This document shows positions 8,621-15,904 of a DNA stretch of 51,003 bases, piece after piece (the first letter of the stretch is position 1; each line of letters begins with the position of its first letter). Below the pieces are notes generated by a model. That model was not told the origin of the DNA and made no database searches. It saw nothing but the letters and a program-made list of their open reading frames with translations. This stretch comes from Novosphingobium lindaniclasticum LE124 (GTDB lineage Bacteria > Pseudomonadota > Alphaproteobacteria > Sphingomonadales > Sphingomonadaceae), in the NCBI RefSeq assembly GCF_000445125.1, contig NZ_ATHL01000147.1, forward strand, positions 1 to 51,003, given 5' to 3'. A program made the position numbers and the translations under genes.

Positions 8621-9288
8621 ACGACCAGGATCGGCGTGAATATATCCGTCCTCTCGCGCCGCTCGCCGATGAGTGTGCTGGCCACCTGAACCCAGGCATG
8701 CGCAGCAAACGGCGTGAGCCGGACCCCCAGGACCAAAAGTGGGCTGATCCGATGCGAAATCAAACGATGCGCGATCGCGAGCGACCAGGGGAGGCAGAGT
8801 TTATGGGTACCGATGAACCTGGAGGCCATCTGGAAGGAGCCCGTGACCCGGGCGAGTGTCCCGTCAACATCCGGTCCCGCAGGCGACATCGGCGCATCGT
8901 TGCCGGCGGCCGCCTTCCGATCGCTCAGGTGCTGGATCGCGTTTGCCAGACCGCGCACTTTCAGGTGCGCTCTGCATCTCAGGATCAATGCGGCAGCGGT
9001 CAGGCCGTCGAGCGCCGTGAGATTCTCCGGCTCCTCATGTGTTTCGCCGGTAGCCGCAGGGGCGTCGCATTGCCAAATGCCGTGCTGCCAGTCGTGCGAG
9101 ATAAGCAAGCTTCTGGGCAGCAGTTGTTCCAACGCGGCTCCATCGGCGGGACGTCTTTCTAGCAGCTTGCGAAATTCGCTTTCGACTGCGGGAGAGAGGC
9201 AGAAGTAGCGATCTGATGGCAGATCGAGGAAAACGAACCTGTCTTCGACGGAGCAGCAGGAGAGACCGTTTCGCAGCACATAGGCCAT
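8617..9288 (-). CDS. Lasso peptide B protein: RRE domain fused to transglutaminase-like protease
   Basis: This 223-residue protein removes the leader peptide. Residues 1-85 form the PqqD-like recognition element (RRE), with FVFLDLPSDRYFCLSP, which binds the leader. The C-terminal half is the cysteine protease: Cys165 in THKLCLPWSLA and His197 in AHAWV. The family's Asp lies 12 residues after the His, and at that position there is Glu209 (LIGE). Asp215 is another candidate. The one-piece B protein, rather than separate B1 and B2, is typical of proteobacterial clusters. Its ATG follows a GGAGA site 12 bases upstream and comes 68 bases after the precursor stop, with a strong hairpin in between. 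Confidence 0.92.
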   Translation of the reverse strand: MAYVLRNGLSCCSVEDRFVFLDLPSDRYFCLSPAVESEFRKLLERRPADGAALEQLLPRSLLISHDWQHGIWQCDAPAATGETHEEPENLTALDGLTAAALILRCRAHLKVRGLANAIQHLSDRKAAAGNDAPMSPAGPDVDGTLARVTGSFQMASRFIGTHKLCLPWSLAIAHRLISHRISPLLVLGVRLTPFAAHAWVQVASTLIGERRERTDIFTPILVV

Positions 9289-9322
9289 GGCGATTTTTCT
9301 CCGAGATCGGGAGAATGACGAA

Positions 9323-9351
9323 AGGGATGCGCGACGAAGTCGCGCATCCCT
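9323..9351 (-). promoter_or_regulatory. Perfect hairpin between lasso precursor and B gene
   Basis: AGGGATGCGCGAC (9323-9335) is exactly complementary to GTCGCGCATCCCT (9339-9351), giving a 13-bp stem with a three-base loop just after the precursor stop codon. No U-tract follows on the minus strand, so this is more likely an mRNA-stabilising or processing element, or a leaky attenuator, than a full terminator. Proteobacterial lasso clusters often have such a hairpin after the A gene, which would let the precursor be made in excess over the enzymes. Confidence 0.8.
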
Positions 9352-9356
9352 CTTGC

Positions 9357-9476
9357 TCAGTCGTTGGAGAGACCAGCGACCTCCTGGCCAATGCCCACAT
9401 CGGGGTTCTGGCCGCCGAGGCCCTGGGTTTCGATGCTGGCGGTGCCCAGCTCGATCACATCGTCATTCCGTTCCAT
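9357..9476 (-). CDS. Lasso peptide precursor (A gene), 39 residues
   Basis: A short gene with a GAGGAA ribosome site seven bases before ATG encodes an 18-residue leader ending IELGTASIETQ and a 21-residue core. The leader has the proteobacterial LGxAS pattern and the conserved Thr at position -2 (Thr17). The core starts with ring residues GLGGQNPD, so Gly1 would be joined to Asp8 in an eight-residue macrolactam. The tail is VGIGQEVAGLSND. Ring size, core length, the DVG.G pattern after the ring and the GLS.D ending closely recall sphingonodin I as I remember it. The gene is first in the A-B-C order. No large aromatic residue is present in the tail to act as an obvious steric plug. Confidence 0.92.
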   Translation of the reverse strand: MERNDDVIELGTASIETQGLGGQNPDVGIGQEVAGLSND

Positions 9477-9536
9477 GACAACTTCCTCGTTAATCACCGC
9501 GACATTGCGGCAACGAGGATTTTATGATCCTGTATT

Positions 9537-9575
9537 GAATATTGGAAATGTATATTCGGAATATAGGTCGAATAT
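9537..9575 (-). promoter_or_regulatory. Candidate operator/promoter region of the lasso precursor
   Basis: The 107-base gap between the GntR-type gene and the precursor is unusually AT-rich for this window. It contains a perfect 15-base palindrome TATATTC-G-GAATATA (9551-9565). The hexamer GAATAT occurs at 9537, 9559 and 9570, with spacings of 22 and 11 bases that match whole helical turns. A weak sigma-70-like pair (TTTCCA, then CATAAA about 16 bases on, minus strand) lies between it and the start codon. This looks like a binding site for a dimeric regulator, the neighbouring GntR protein being the obvious candidate. Confidence 0.5.
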
Positions 9576-9583
9576 CACTCGAT

Positions 9584-10174
9584 TTAAAAGGTCTTCTGAA
9601 AAATCACGTTTATTATCGTCGGGACAATCGCCAGTCTCGCTTTATGGTATTGCTGAATGAGCATTCTGGTGGATATGGAGCGTTCACGAAACGCAGTGGC
9701 GATACCTCCAATCTCGTCGGCCGCGCCATCCAGTATGTTCGATTCGACTTGGCGCACGTAGGCAAGCCGCGCATTGGCTGACGCGACCTGGCTGACGATT
9801 TCGCCGCTACCCGAGCACGCCGCAATCATTGCAAACAGGGCGGCGGCATCGATCGGTACTACATGGTCTCTGCCTGGCGGCTCCGATTTGTGGTTCATGC
9901 GCAGGGCAGTTCGCGCCAATACCTCGTTCCAGCGGTAAAGATCGCGCAGACCGATCTCGTTAAGCGCAGGGACGTGAAAGCCGTCGCTGGCCCGCGTTTC
10001 GATCAGCCGCTCTCCTGCCAACCGGTTCAAGGCATCGCGGATCGGCGTAGCGCTACTGCTCAGTTCCAGCGCGAGCCGTGCAGGCTCCAGTCTCGCACCG
10101 GGTGCGAAAGAGCCGGCCGCGAGGGTGCGTTTGAGACTGTCGTAAACCCGTTCGGCCGTGGTGCCGGCGTTCAC
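9584..10174 (-). CDS. GntR-family transcriptional regulator (FadR-like)
   Basis: From the chosen GTG start this is a 196-residue protein. A winged helix-turn-helix occupies about residues 6-75 (AERVYDSLKRTLAAGSFAPG, then TPIRDALNRLAGERLIE). An all-helical C-terminal part of the FadR/FCD type follows, which usually binds a small-molecule effector. I chose GTG at 10174 because it overlaps the phyH stop by four bases (GTGA), like the other coupled pairs here. An ATG at 10222 would give a 52-base overlap. The gene lies between the quorum-sensing genes and the lasso precursor in the same direction, so it probably controls the lasso promoter. The effector is unknown. Confidence 0.82.
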   Translation of the reverse strand: MNAGTTAERVYDSLKRTLAAGSFAPGARLEPARLALELSSSATPIRDALNRLAGERLIETRASDGFHVPALNEIGLRDLYRWNEVLARTALRMNHKSEPPGRDHVVPIDAAALFAMIAACSGSGEIVSQVASANARLAYVRQVESNILDGAADEIGGIATAFRERSISTRMLIQQYHKARLAIVPTIINVIFQKTF

Positions 10175-11055
10175 GACAGTAGCTTTCGGCCGGCAGGAAT
10201 GCCGGTACATCTGTCGATGCATGGCGGATCATTGAGAGCGAACTCGGCCTCGTTTTGTGGATCGAGGAGGACGGACGGGCATTGCCCTTCGAAACTGCCG
10301 AGCGAGGTAAGCTGCTGCCGGTAACCGACCAGGGCTTGAAGCTCGGGCGAGAAACTGCGAGCCACCTCCGGCGGATACGCAAGCCAGGGATTTTCGGTTG
10401 GTTTCAGCCAATCAAGACAATAGCCGATCGTGATGGACCGGCTGACGGCTTTCGAGCCGTTGGCGCCGGCGCTGTGAAGTGTGGAACCGAGGTAAAGCAG
10501 CGCGTCGCCGGGCTCCAACTCGATGCTGATTCCATTCGATTGTAATGCGGACTCGAGGTCATCGCTGCCATGACTGCCGGGCCAGATACGCATCGCGCCG
10601 TTTTCCGCGCGGCTCGGCGTCAGCGGCCAAAGTACATTGACGCAATATTCGAATTTGTTGTCGGAGCCCCTCCACATGAGCTGTTCGCGAAACGGAATTT
10701 CGGCCCGGTCTCTAGGATGCCTGGCAATGCCTTGCGCAAGGTTCAGCTGTACCGTGCGCGCTCCACGGATCAGAATATTCTCGACCACGTTGAGGATCAG
10801 GCCATGTCTGACGAGCTGCTCGGTCGCCGGTGCTCGGAGCAGTAGGCGCCAGATCCTCTTGATACGGCTCAGTTCGGGGTCTTGGCTCTCGAACGGCGCG
10901 GACGCGAAGTGGGCGAAGAGGGAGCGATCAATTGACGCGATCGCGCCGGCCGGCACGGCGCCAGGCACGACGCAGTAACCGGTTGTCATAAGCTCTTCGC
11001 AAATCCGTACCGCCTCACGGGGCATCGGCTCAGTGAACACGGCACATCTCCGCAT
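10171..11055 (-). CDS. Phytanoyl-CoA dioxygenase (PhyH)-like protein with altered iron-site motif
   Basis: This protein of about 294 residues resembles the Fe(II)/2-oxoglutarate PhyH proteins that accompany luxI in sphingomonads. Recognisable parts are ENGAMRIWPGSHGSDD, EPGDALLYLGSTLHSAGANGS and a C-terminal SITIGYCLDWLKPTENPWL. The distal His (STLHSAG) and the nearby Arg are present. Where relatives have an H-R-D type iron-binding pair, this protein reads PFREQLMW (Phe and Glu), so the canonical two-His-one-carboxylate site appears broken. The gene overlaps the end of luxI by 26 bases. A later start at an in-frame GTG (11040) or at ATG 11025 is possible. Its substrate is unknown; modification of a signal or a lasso-related molecule is only a guess. 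Confidence 0.8.
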   Translation of the reverse strand: MRRCAVFTEPMPREAVRICEELMTTGYCVVPGAVPAGAIASIDRSLFAHFASAPFESQDPELSRIKRIWRLLLRAPATEQLVRHGLILNVVENILIRGARTVQLNLAQGIARHPRDRAEIPFREQLMWRGSDNKFEYCVNVLWPLTPSRAENGAMRIWPGSHGSDDLESALQSNGISIELEPGDALLYLGSTLHSAGANGSKAVSRSITIGYCLDWLKPTENPWLAYPPEVARSFSPELQALVGYRQQLTSLGSFEGQCPSVLLDPQNEAEFALNDPPCIDRCTGIPAGRKLLS

Positions 11056-11668
11056 CTTCGCCGCGCTTAGGTGCAGGCGCGCAAATTCCGGCACGCTCAA
11101 GCAAGGTCGGGGTGTCCTCGTCGATTTCGATGAGCATCGCGCCGTTGGTCTTGCCGTAAATGACCTTGGGAACGCCAAGGGGGCGGCAGTGCCACCCGAA
11201 CGTCAGGATCTGGCGTAGCCAGGGTAGTTCGGCAACCCCGGTGTAGCGTTCGATGCCGTGGGCAAGAGCGAAGGCGACGAGGGCGTGCACGAGCTCGTTT
11301 CTCGCCTCGCGCCTCTCGGTTGCCGTCGATCGGCGCTCAAGGCAAAATCGTGATATCTCCATCGTAGTGGGTCCCTGCGGGATGGCTTCGTCGCACAGGC
11401 CAGGGAACATGGTACCGAGGATATGTGGTTTGGTGGTCGGCAAGAGCCGGGCCGAGGCACGATGCGCGCCATTCTCGTCGGCAAGCACCACGTACATCGC
11501 CGTTTCATCGTCGAACTGATCGAGCTCGAACTGACCTGCGAGGGCCGGCATGTCCCAGCGCAGAAGATCGATAAAGACGCGTTTGCGCGCCTCGAACATG
11601 TTTCGAAGGACCGTGTGCTCGCTCGTCCGGGACGAACGGCTCGAAAGGTTGGAAAGGCAATGGATCAC
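11030..11668 (-). CDS. LuxI-family acyl-homoserine-lactone synthase
   Basis: This 212-residue protein would make an N-acyl-homoserine lactone from S-adenosylmethionine and an acyl-ACP or acyl-CoA. All hallmark residues are present with family spacing: Arg28, Phe32, Trp38, Asp50, Asp53, Arg74, Phe88, Glu104 and Arg107, in MFEARKRVFIDLLRW, ELDQFDD, SARLLPT and MEISRF. It starts at GTG, six bases after a perfect AGGAGG. That site lies inside an inverted repeat. luxR ends 54 bases upstream in the same direction and phyH overlaps the 3' end, so luxR-luxI-phyH-gntR probably form one operon. The acyl chain cannot be predicted from sequence. Confidence 0.93.
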   Translation of the reverse strand: MIHCLSNLSSRSSRTSEHTVLRNMFEARKRVFIDLLRWDMPALAGQFELDQFDDETAMYVVLADENGAHRASARLLPTTKPHILGTMFPGLCDEAIPQGPTTMEISRFCLERRSTATERREARNELVHALVAFALAHGIERYTGVAELPWLRQILTFGWHCRPLGVPKVIYGKTNGAMLIEIDEDTPTLLERAGICAPAPKRGEDAEMCRVH

Positions 11669-11669
11669 C

Positions 11670-11694
11670 GCGAACCTCCTTTGAAAAGGTTCGC
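11670..11694 (-). promoter_or_regulatory. Inverted repeat covering the luxI ribosome-binding site
   Basis: GCGAACCT (11670-11677, plus strand) and AGGTTCGC (11687-11694) form a perfect 8-bp inverted repeat with a nine-base centre. On the minus-strand RNA the AGGAGG ribosome site straddles the second arm, and the GTG start follows one base after it. The repeat could act at RNA level by hiding the ribosome site. At DNA level it resembles a lux-box-like operator (AACCT..AGGTT) for LuxR. Confidence 0.6.
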
Positions 11695-11722
11695 AAGTGT
11701 GGTCTCGAGGTATACCCCGGCG

Positions 11723-12496
11723 CTATGCACGGTTCCGTGTATAGGCGCCGCAGGGCACCTCGGGGTAACTGATCACTCCGCTCCGACAAGCGAGGAAAGC
11801 CAGCAATGGTCTGTTCAGCGCCCCCAGTCTCCTGCCCGCCTCGTTGAGATGCCGCCGAACCGTCTGATGGCTGATGCCAAGGATGATTCCGGTTTCCAGG
11901 TCGGTCTTGCCGGCCATCATCCAGATCAGGCATTCGCGCTGGCGCTCGGTCAGCAGCGGGGAGTTGATGCACTCCATGACTTCTGCAAGGCCGACCAGCC
12001 GGCGGGCGGCTGCGAAGACCTCTGGCGCTATCAACCGTGCGAGAACCAGGCCGTCCTCGTCGAGCGGCCGGCCAGGGACCGTGGCGAAGGTGCACGATCC
12101 ATGGAATTCGCCCGGAACGTTGGAGGGCACCGTGAACCCGTCATCGACGCCGTACTGCCTCGCAAGGTCGAGGAAGCGTTCGTCGTTGGTGCTGTATTCT
12201 ACGAATTCTGCGGCTTCGCGCCAGAGGAAAGGGTTCTGCGTGCGCTGCGAAGCCCGGTGGACGAAGTCCTTGCCGAAAAAGCCGTTGCGGTCGTAAAACT
12301 CTATCCAGGCTTCTGGATAGTTGAGAAGCCGGAACGCCTGCGGCTTGCCGCTTCCCCAATCGATATGGTGGCCGATTGCATAGTAGTCGCACCCGACTGC
12401 CTGGGTAATCTTGTCGAGGACCAGTTCGAGGCTTTCGAGATCCTGGGTTGCTTTCACGATTTCCTTGAACTTTCGATACGCCGTGTTCACGCCCAT
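11723..12496 (-). CDS. LuxR-family quorum-sensing regulator
   Basis: From the ATG at 12496 this protein has about 257 residues, starting MGVNTAYRKFKEIVK. The N-terminal two-thirds is an autoinducer-binding domain (YPEAWIEFYDRNGFFGKDFV, NPFLWREAAEF, DDGFTVPSNVPGEFHGSCTF). The C-terminal LuxR helix-turn-helix reads LTERQRECLIWMMAGKTDL, then GISHQTVRRHL. It is followed by an unusually long tail (about 35 residues). An in-frame TTG at 12526 would add ten residues. No strong Shine-Dalgarno site precedes either start. It is the first gene of the block and lies upstream of its cognate synthase, so it should respond to that lactone and may control luxI and the downstream lasso genes. Confidence 0.92.
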   Translation of the reverse strand: MGVNTAYRKFKEIVKATQDLESLELVLDKITQAVGCDYYAIGHHIDWGSGKPQAFRLLNYPEAWIEFYDRNGFFGKDFVHRASQRTQNPFLWREAAEFVEYSTNDERFLDLARQYGVDDGFTVPSNVPGEFHGSCTFATVPGRPLDEDGLVLARLIAPEVFAAARRLVGLAEVMECINSPLLTERQRECLIWMMAGKTDLETGIILGISHQTVRRHLNEAGRRLGALNRPLLAFLACRSGVISYPEVPCGAYTRNRA

Positions 12497-12702
12497 AGGC
12501 CGACACGGCTCGCCGCGGCGTCTCAAGCCGCCAGGACGCGTCGAGCCGTCCTTTCTGCTTTGAGGCGAGACCGCTTCGGGTCCTCATTCCCTCCGCGATC
12601 CGCGTTTCTACCTGGTAAGGAACCTATCAAAACGCGCATCGGAGACAATGTGATTTGCGTCACATGGTTGTCACATTTGCAGGTTCCGGCTGTCAGATTC
12701 TC

Positions 12703-13492
12703 ATGACGCCTGACCGGGAGAGGGCACGAGACTGGCGCGATGCCTCGCCATATTGCAGCTTGGCCAAGCTCGACCGTGCCGCCCTCATGTGGGAGTGGCT
12801 GCGCCGCGATCCTGCCTATGCGGCTTGGTATGCGTGCGCGAGCGAAGCCACGCGAGGAGGAACTGACGGGGAGGTGACCCGAAAATGGGGGCTTCACTTT
12901 CGCCGAAGACCCCGCAGTCGGCGCCTGCGGGGCTAAGCTTATCTGGAGTGCCGAACTCGATTGCAGCACGTTGCAGGTCGAGGCATGCGCCGCGCCGCGG
13001 GGCGATCCGAATGCCATCGACCCGTTCTGGTTTCGCTCCTGGCTTGATTCTGTGACTGGGGCAGACGGGTGCGAGCACGCGGTTCTTGCACAAGGGCGGT
13101 GCCGGATAAGGCTCGATGTAACAAACGGGTCGCTGCGGGGCGGCCCGGTCGTCCTGCACTACAGATTGTCGGGCGTCAGCACTCTGCGTTCACGGATCCT
13201 GCCGCTTCGCCAATTGCTGGCGCTGTGTACCCACAGGCGATTTGTGATGTCGCTGTTTCCGCCCGATCCGAGAATGGAACGTTTTGTCGATGCCCTCAGA
13301 GTGCACGATGCACTGACCGACGGCGCCAGCGCTGCCCAGATCGTCGAGGCTTTCTACGGGTCCGAGCGCGCGATGCAGGACACCGACTGCGGTTCGAGCT
13401 CCTTGAAATCGCGGATCCGCCGCCTCGTCCGCGAAGCGCGGGCGATGGCAGCGGGGAAATATCGCTCGCTGTTGGGGAAGAAGGCGGCATGA
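12703..13492 (+). pseudogene. DUF6499/DUF2285 protein gene, split by a one-base insertion
   Basis: The first frame (from ATG 12703) gives a DUF6499-type start, with ERARDWRDASPY and MWEWLRRDPAYAAWY, and ends at a stop at 12934. The second frame carries the DUF2285 part (PFWFRSWL, then LCTHRRF and LKSRIRRLVREARAMAAGKYRSL). The two join if one T is removed from the TTT at 12898-12900, restoring KWGLHFAEDPAVGACG. Such genes are regular members of sphingomonad integrative and plasmid backbones, often near replication or integration genes. Their role is unknown but regulator-like. Either the gene is dead or the read has an error in a T run. Confidence 0.75.
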
Positions 13493-13595
13493 GGGTTCGT
13501 CCCCCTTGATGGCACTGCCGACTTCCGCAGCGGTGCTCACCGAGGGTTGCGCGATGGTCGGCCACCGCGCGCCATGCGTGCCGGCCGAGCCGTAT

Positions 13596-14261
13596 TTAAT
13601 CGTCTTCGAAATCGCCGGCCAGCCAGCGCGAGATTTCCTGGGCGCGGGCCAGCGATGCCTCGAACTTGCCGTACCTTTCCATCACGTCCTCGTCGAGGAT
13701 GGCATCGAGATTGCCGATCCTGACAGCCGTCCCCTGCATGTTGACCGTCGCTGCATTGTTGGCGGTCGTGCCGTAGTCGACGTCGACCCCGATGATGCAG
13801 TTTGCGCCCATGGCAACTGCCTTGGTAACGAGGATCGAGCGGGCTGTGGCTTCGCCGCTGTTGACCTTGAAGGCCATGCCGGTGGCGGTATTGGTGGCGC
13901 CGAACATGTCGGAAAAGCCCTGGCTGAGCTCGCTGAACAGTCCCGTGCCGACCGTGACGTTAGCAGTGACCATCGATTTGACCTTGCAGTCGGCGCCGGG
14001 AGGTACCTGCGAGATCGTCATCATTGGAAAGTCAACGACGTTTGCCGTCATGAAATCCTGGCATTGCTGTCGCTCGGCCTTCAGATTCAGGATCGCAGTT
14101 TCATACTCGGTCTTGCCGCACTTCTCGCACATATCTGCGTAGTGCGTACCGGCCACGAAGTTGAGAATGCCGACCTGTTTAGGACCGTATCGGCGGTTAG
14201 GCCCCTTGATGATACCGCCAGTGGTAATTTCCGCTCCGCAATTTCCGCAAGTGTCGCTCAT
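13596..14261 (-). CDS. YbjQ-type heavy-metal-binding-domain protein with zinc ribbon
   Basis: This 221-residue cytosolic protein begins with two CxxC pairs (Cys5/Cys8 and Cys45/Cys48) that would form a zinc ribbon. The middle, about residues 95-175, is a YbjQ/DUF74 domain: SMVTANVTVGTGLFSEL, then ARSILVTKAVAMGANCIIGV and DVDYG. YbjQ proteins form pentamers. Their function is poorly known, with metal binding suggested but not proven. The gene stands alone, convergent with the frameshifted DUF2285 gene. Nothing ties it to conjugation. Confidence 0.8.
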   Translation of the reverse strand: MSDTCGNCGAEITTGGIIKGPNRRYGPKQVGILNFVAGTHYADMCEKCGKTEYETAILNLKAERQQCQDFMTANVVDFPMMTISQVPPGADCKVKSMVTANVTVGTGLFSELSQGFSDMFGATNTATGMAFKVNSGEATARSILVTKAVAMGANCIIGVDVDYGTTANNAATVNMQGTAVRIGNLDAILDEDVMERYGKFEASLARAQEISRWLAGDFEDD

Positions 14262-14863
14262 GTAACCCCCTGATTTTCTGATCTAGGTTCATGTCGCGGG
14301 TGGCGGCGGCATGCAAGAGGGCGCGCCTCGTTCCATATGTGTGCCACTATCGGTGGATGGGGCGGATCCGCCTTCAATGCAATGCTATGTTTCTAACCCA
14401 GGCACGCACGGCAAAGGTCTGCCGGGGCGCCTCACGCCGGCGGCGTGACCGCGCTCTATGCCAATGCGCTGAAGGGCTGATCGCCCCGTTTCAGCGCATG
14501 CGGCACCGAGCCCCTCGCAAGCTTGAGGGTCTCGGCCTTCGGTGGCGATCGCTGGCGCGTAGGGGGGAAGTGGGGTCGGCGGAGCATCCTCCGCCTCGAT
14601 GCGGACGCCCGCAGGCTTCGCCTGCGCGCGGCGTCCATGGTGAGCCTCTCCCGATTAAAGTCGGGGTGCGGGTGCGACAACCGTCTGGACCCGCCATCGG
14701 CCCCTGCAAGCCGCTCCTTCGTCGCGGCTCCTCCACTCGCGTTCCGGCCTTTCAGGTGCAGGTGCCGCTTGCCGCAGGCCCTGTCGGTCGTCCGGGCCGC
14801 CCACCCCCCGCCTTTTTCGGGGGAGGCCCATGGTGGGTTTTTGGGCAGTGCAGGAGTTGAGAC
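14262..14863 (+). other. Leader region of ardC with several hairpins, no gene
   Basis: No convincing reading frame lies in these 600 bases. A long hairpin spans 14603-14636: GGACGCC pairs with GGCGTCC, and inside it CGCAGGC pairs with GCCTGCG around a TTC loop. Nearer ardC (about 14798-14837) a nested structure is visible: CCCACC..GGTGGG outside, CCCCCGCC..GGGGG inside, followed by TTTTT. That is terminator- or attenuator-like and ends about 25 bases before the ardC start. Confidence 0.5.
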
Positions 14864-15904
14864 ATGCGCAACAATCGCAAGGTCCCGCAATGCGCGAGGA
14901 CGCAATCGGATCAGAATGGGAATGGCGGTGCATCAAACCGGGCTTCGCTCTACGACGAGGTCACGGCCCGGATCATTGCCGAACTGGAAGCAGGGCGGGT
15001 GCCATGGGTACAGCCTTGGAGCAGTGAGGTCGCAGCGGGTGGTTCCCCCGTCGCGGGGCTCCCGGTCAATGCCCTGACTCGCCGGGCCTATTCCGGAATC
15101 AATGTGCTCATCCTTTGGGGATCGGTGATCGCGGGCGGCTGGGCTTCGCAAGGCTGGCTCACCTTCAAGCAGGCGCTGGCCGCTGGCGGCAATGTCCGCA
15201 AGGGCGAGCATGGCACACAGGTTGTCTATGCCGACCGTTTCACCCCTGAAGCGGAAAAGGAGCGGGCGCGTGAAAGCGGCGGGGATGCCCGCTCGATCGC
15301 CTTCCTGAAGCGCTTCACGGTCTTCAATGTCGCACAGTGCGAAGGCCTGCCGGATGACTTCCTTGGTTCGCCGGTTGCCCTGCCAGAACGCGAAATCGTG
15401 CCCATGGCAGAAGCCGTCATTGCCGCAAGCGGGATCGAATTTCGCATCGGCGGCACGAAAGCGTTCTACTCGCCGGGTCAGGACTTCATCCAAGTGCCGC
15501 CGCAGCAGGCGTTCCACGATCAGGTGAACTTCTATCGAACGGCACTGCACGAGCTGACCCACGGAGTCGGCCATAGTTCGCGTCTCAACCGTAATCTGAC
15601 GGGTGCCTTCGGCTCCAAGGACTACGCCCGCGAGGAAATGGTTGCCGAGATGGGTTCGGCTTTCCTGTGCGCTTCGCTCGGGATCGTGCCGACTGTTCGC
15701 CATGCCGACTATATCGGGGCGTGGCTCGAGGTGCTGCGCGAGGACAACCGCGCCATCTTCCGCGCGGCCAGCATGGCGAGCAAGGCGGCGGAATGGCTCC
15801 TTACCCGTTACGAGGCATCCCTTCCCGACAGCGGGCGCATTTCGTTCGACGAGGAGATGGAAAACGCTGGCCCGCCTGCGAATGAGGGGAGGGCCGAGGT
15901 ATGA
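14864..15904 (+). CDS. ardC: ArdC-like antirestriction protein / zincin metallopeptidase
   Basis: This 346-residue protein has an N-terminal single-stranded-DNA-binding domain (DUF1738, about residues 25-170; SLYDEVTARIIAELEAGRVPWVQPW begins it in two blocks). A zinc metallopeptidase domain follows with HELTH (229-233), HSSRLNR and the downstream glutamates of REEMVAEMG (256-263). ArdC proteins travel with conjugative elements and protect incoming single-stranded DNA from host restriction. The ATG lies eight bases after AGGAG. The next gene (a DUF2958 remnant) overlaps by four bases, which matches the normal ardC-DUF2958 order of these elements. Confidence 0.9.
   Translation: MRNNRKVPQCARTQSDQNGNGGASNRASLYDEVTARIIAELEAGRVPWVQPWSSEVAAGGSPVAGLPVNALTRRAYSGINVLILWGSVIAGGWASQGWLTFKQALAAGGNVRKGEHGTQVVYADRFTPEAEKERARESGGDARSIAFLKRFTVFNVAQCEGLPDDFLGSPVALPEREIVPMAEAVIAASGIEFRIGGTKAFYSPGQDFIQVPPQQAFHDQVNFYRTALHELTHGVGHSSRLNRNLTGAFGSKDYAREEMVAEMGSAFLCASLGIVPTVRHADYIGAWLEVLREDNRAIFRAASMASKAAEWLLTRYEASLPDSGRISFDEEMENAGPPANEGRAEV

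Noticed and set aside
9357..9583. A second lasso precursor gene next to the first
   Set aside because: Some related clusters have two; I read the gap on the minus strand and found only one leader-core pattern.
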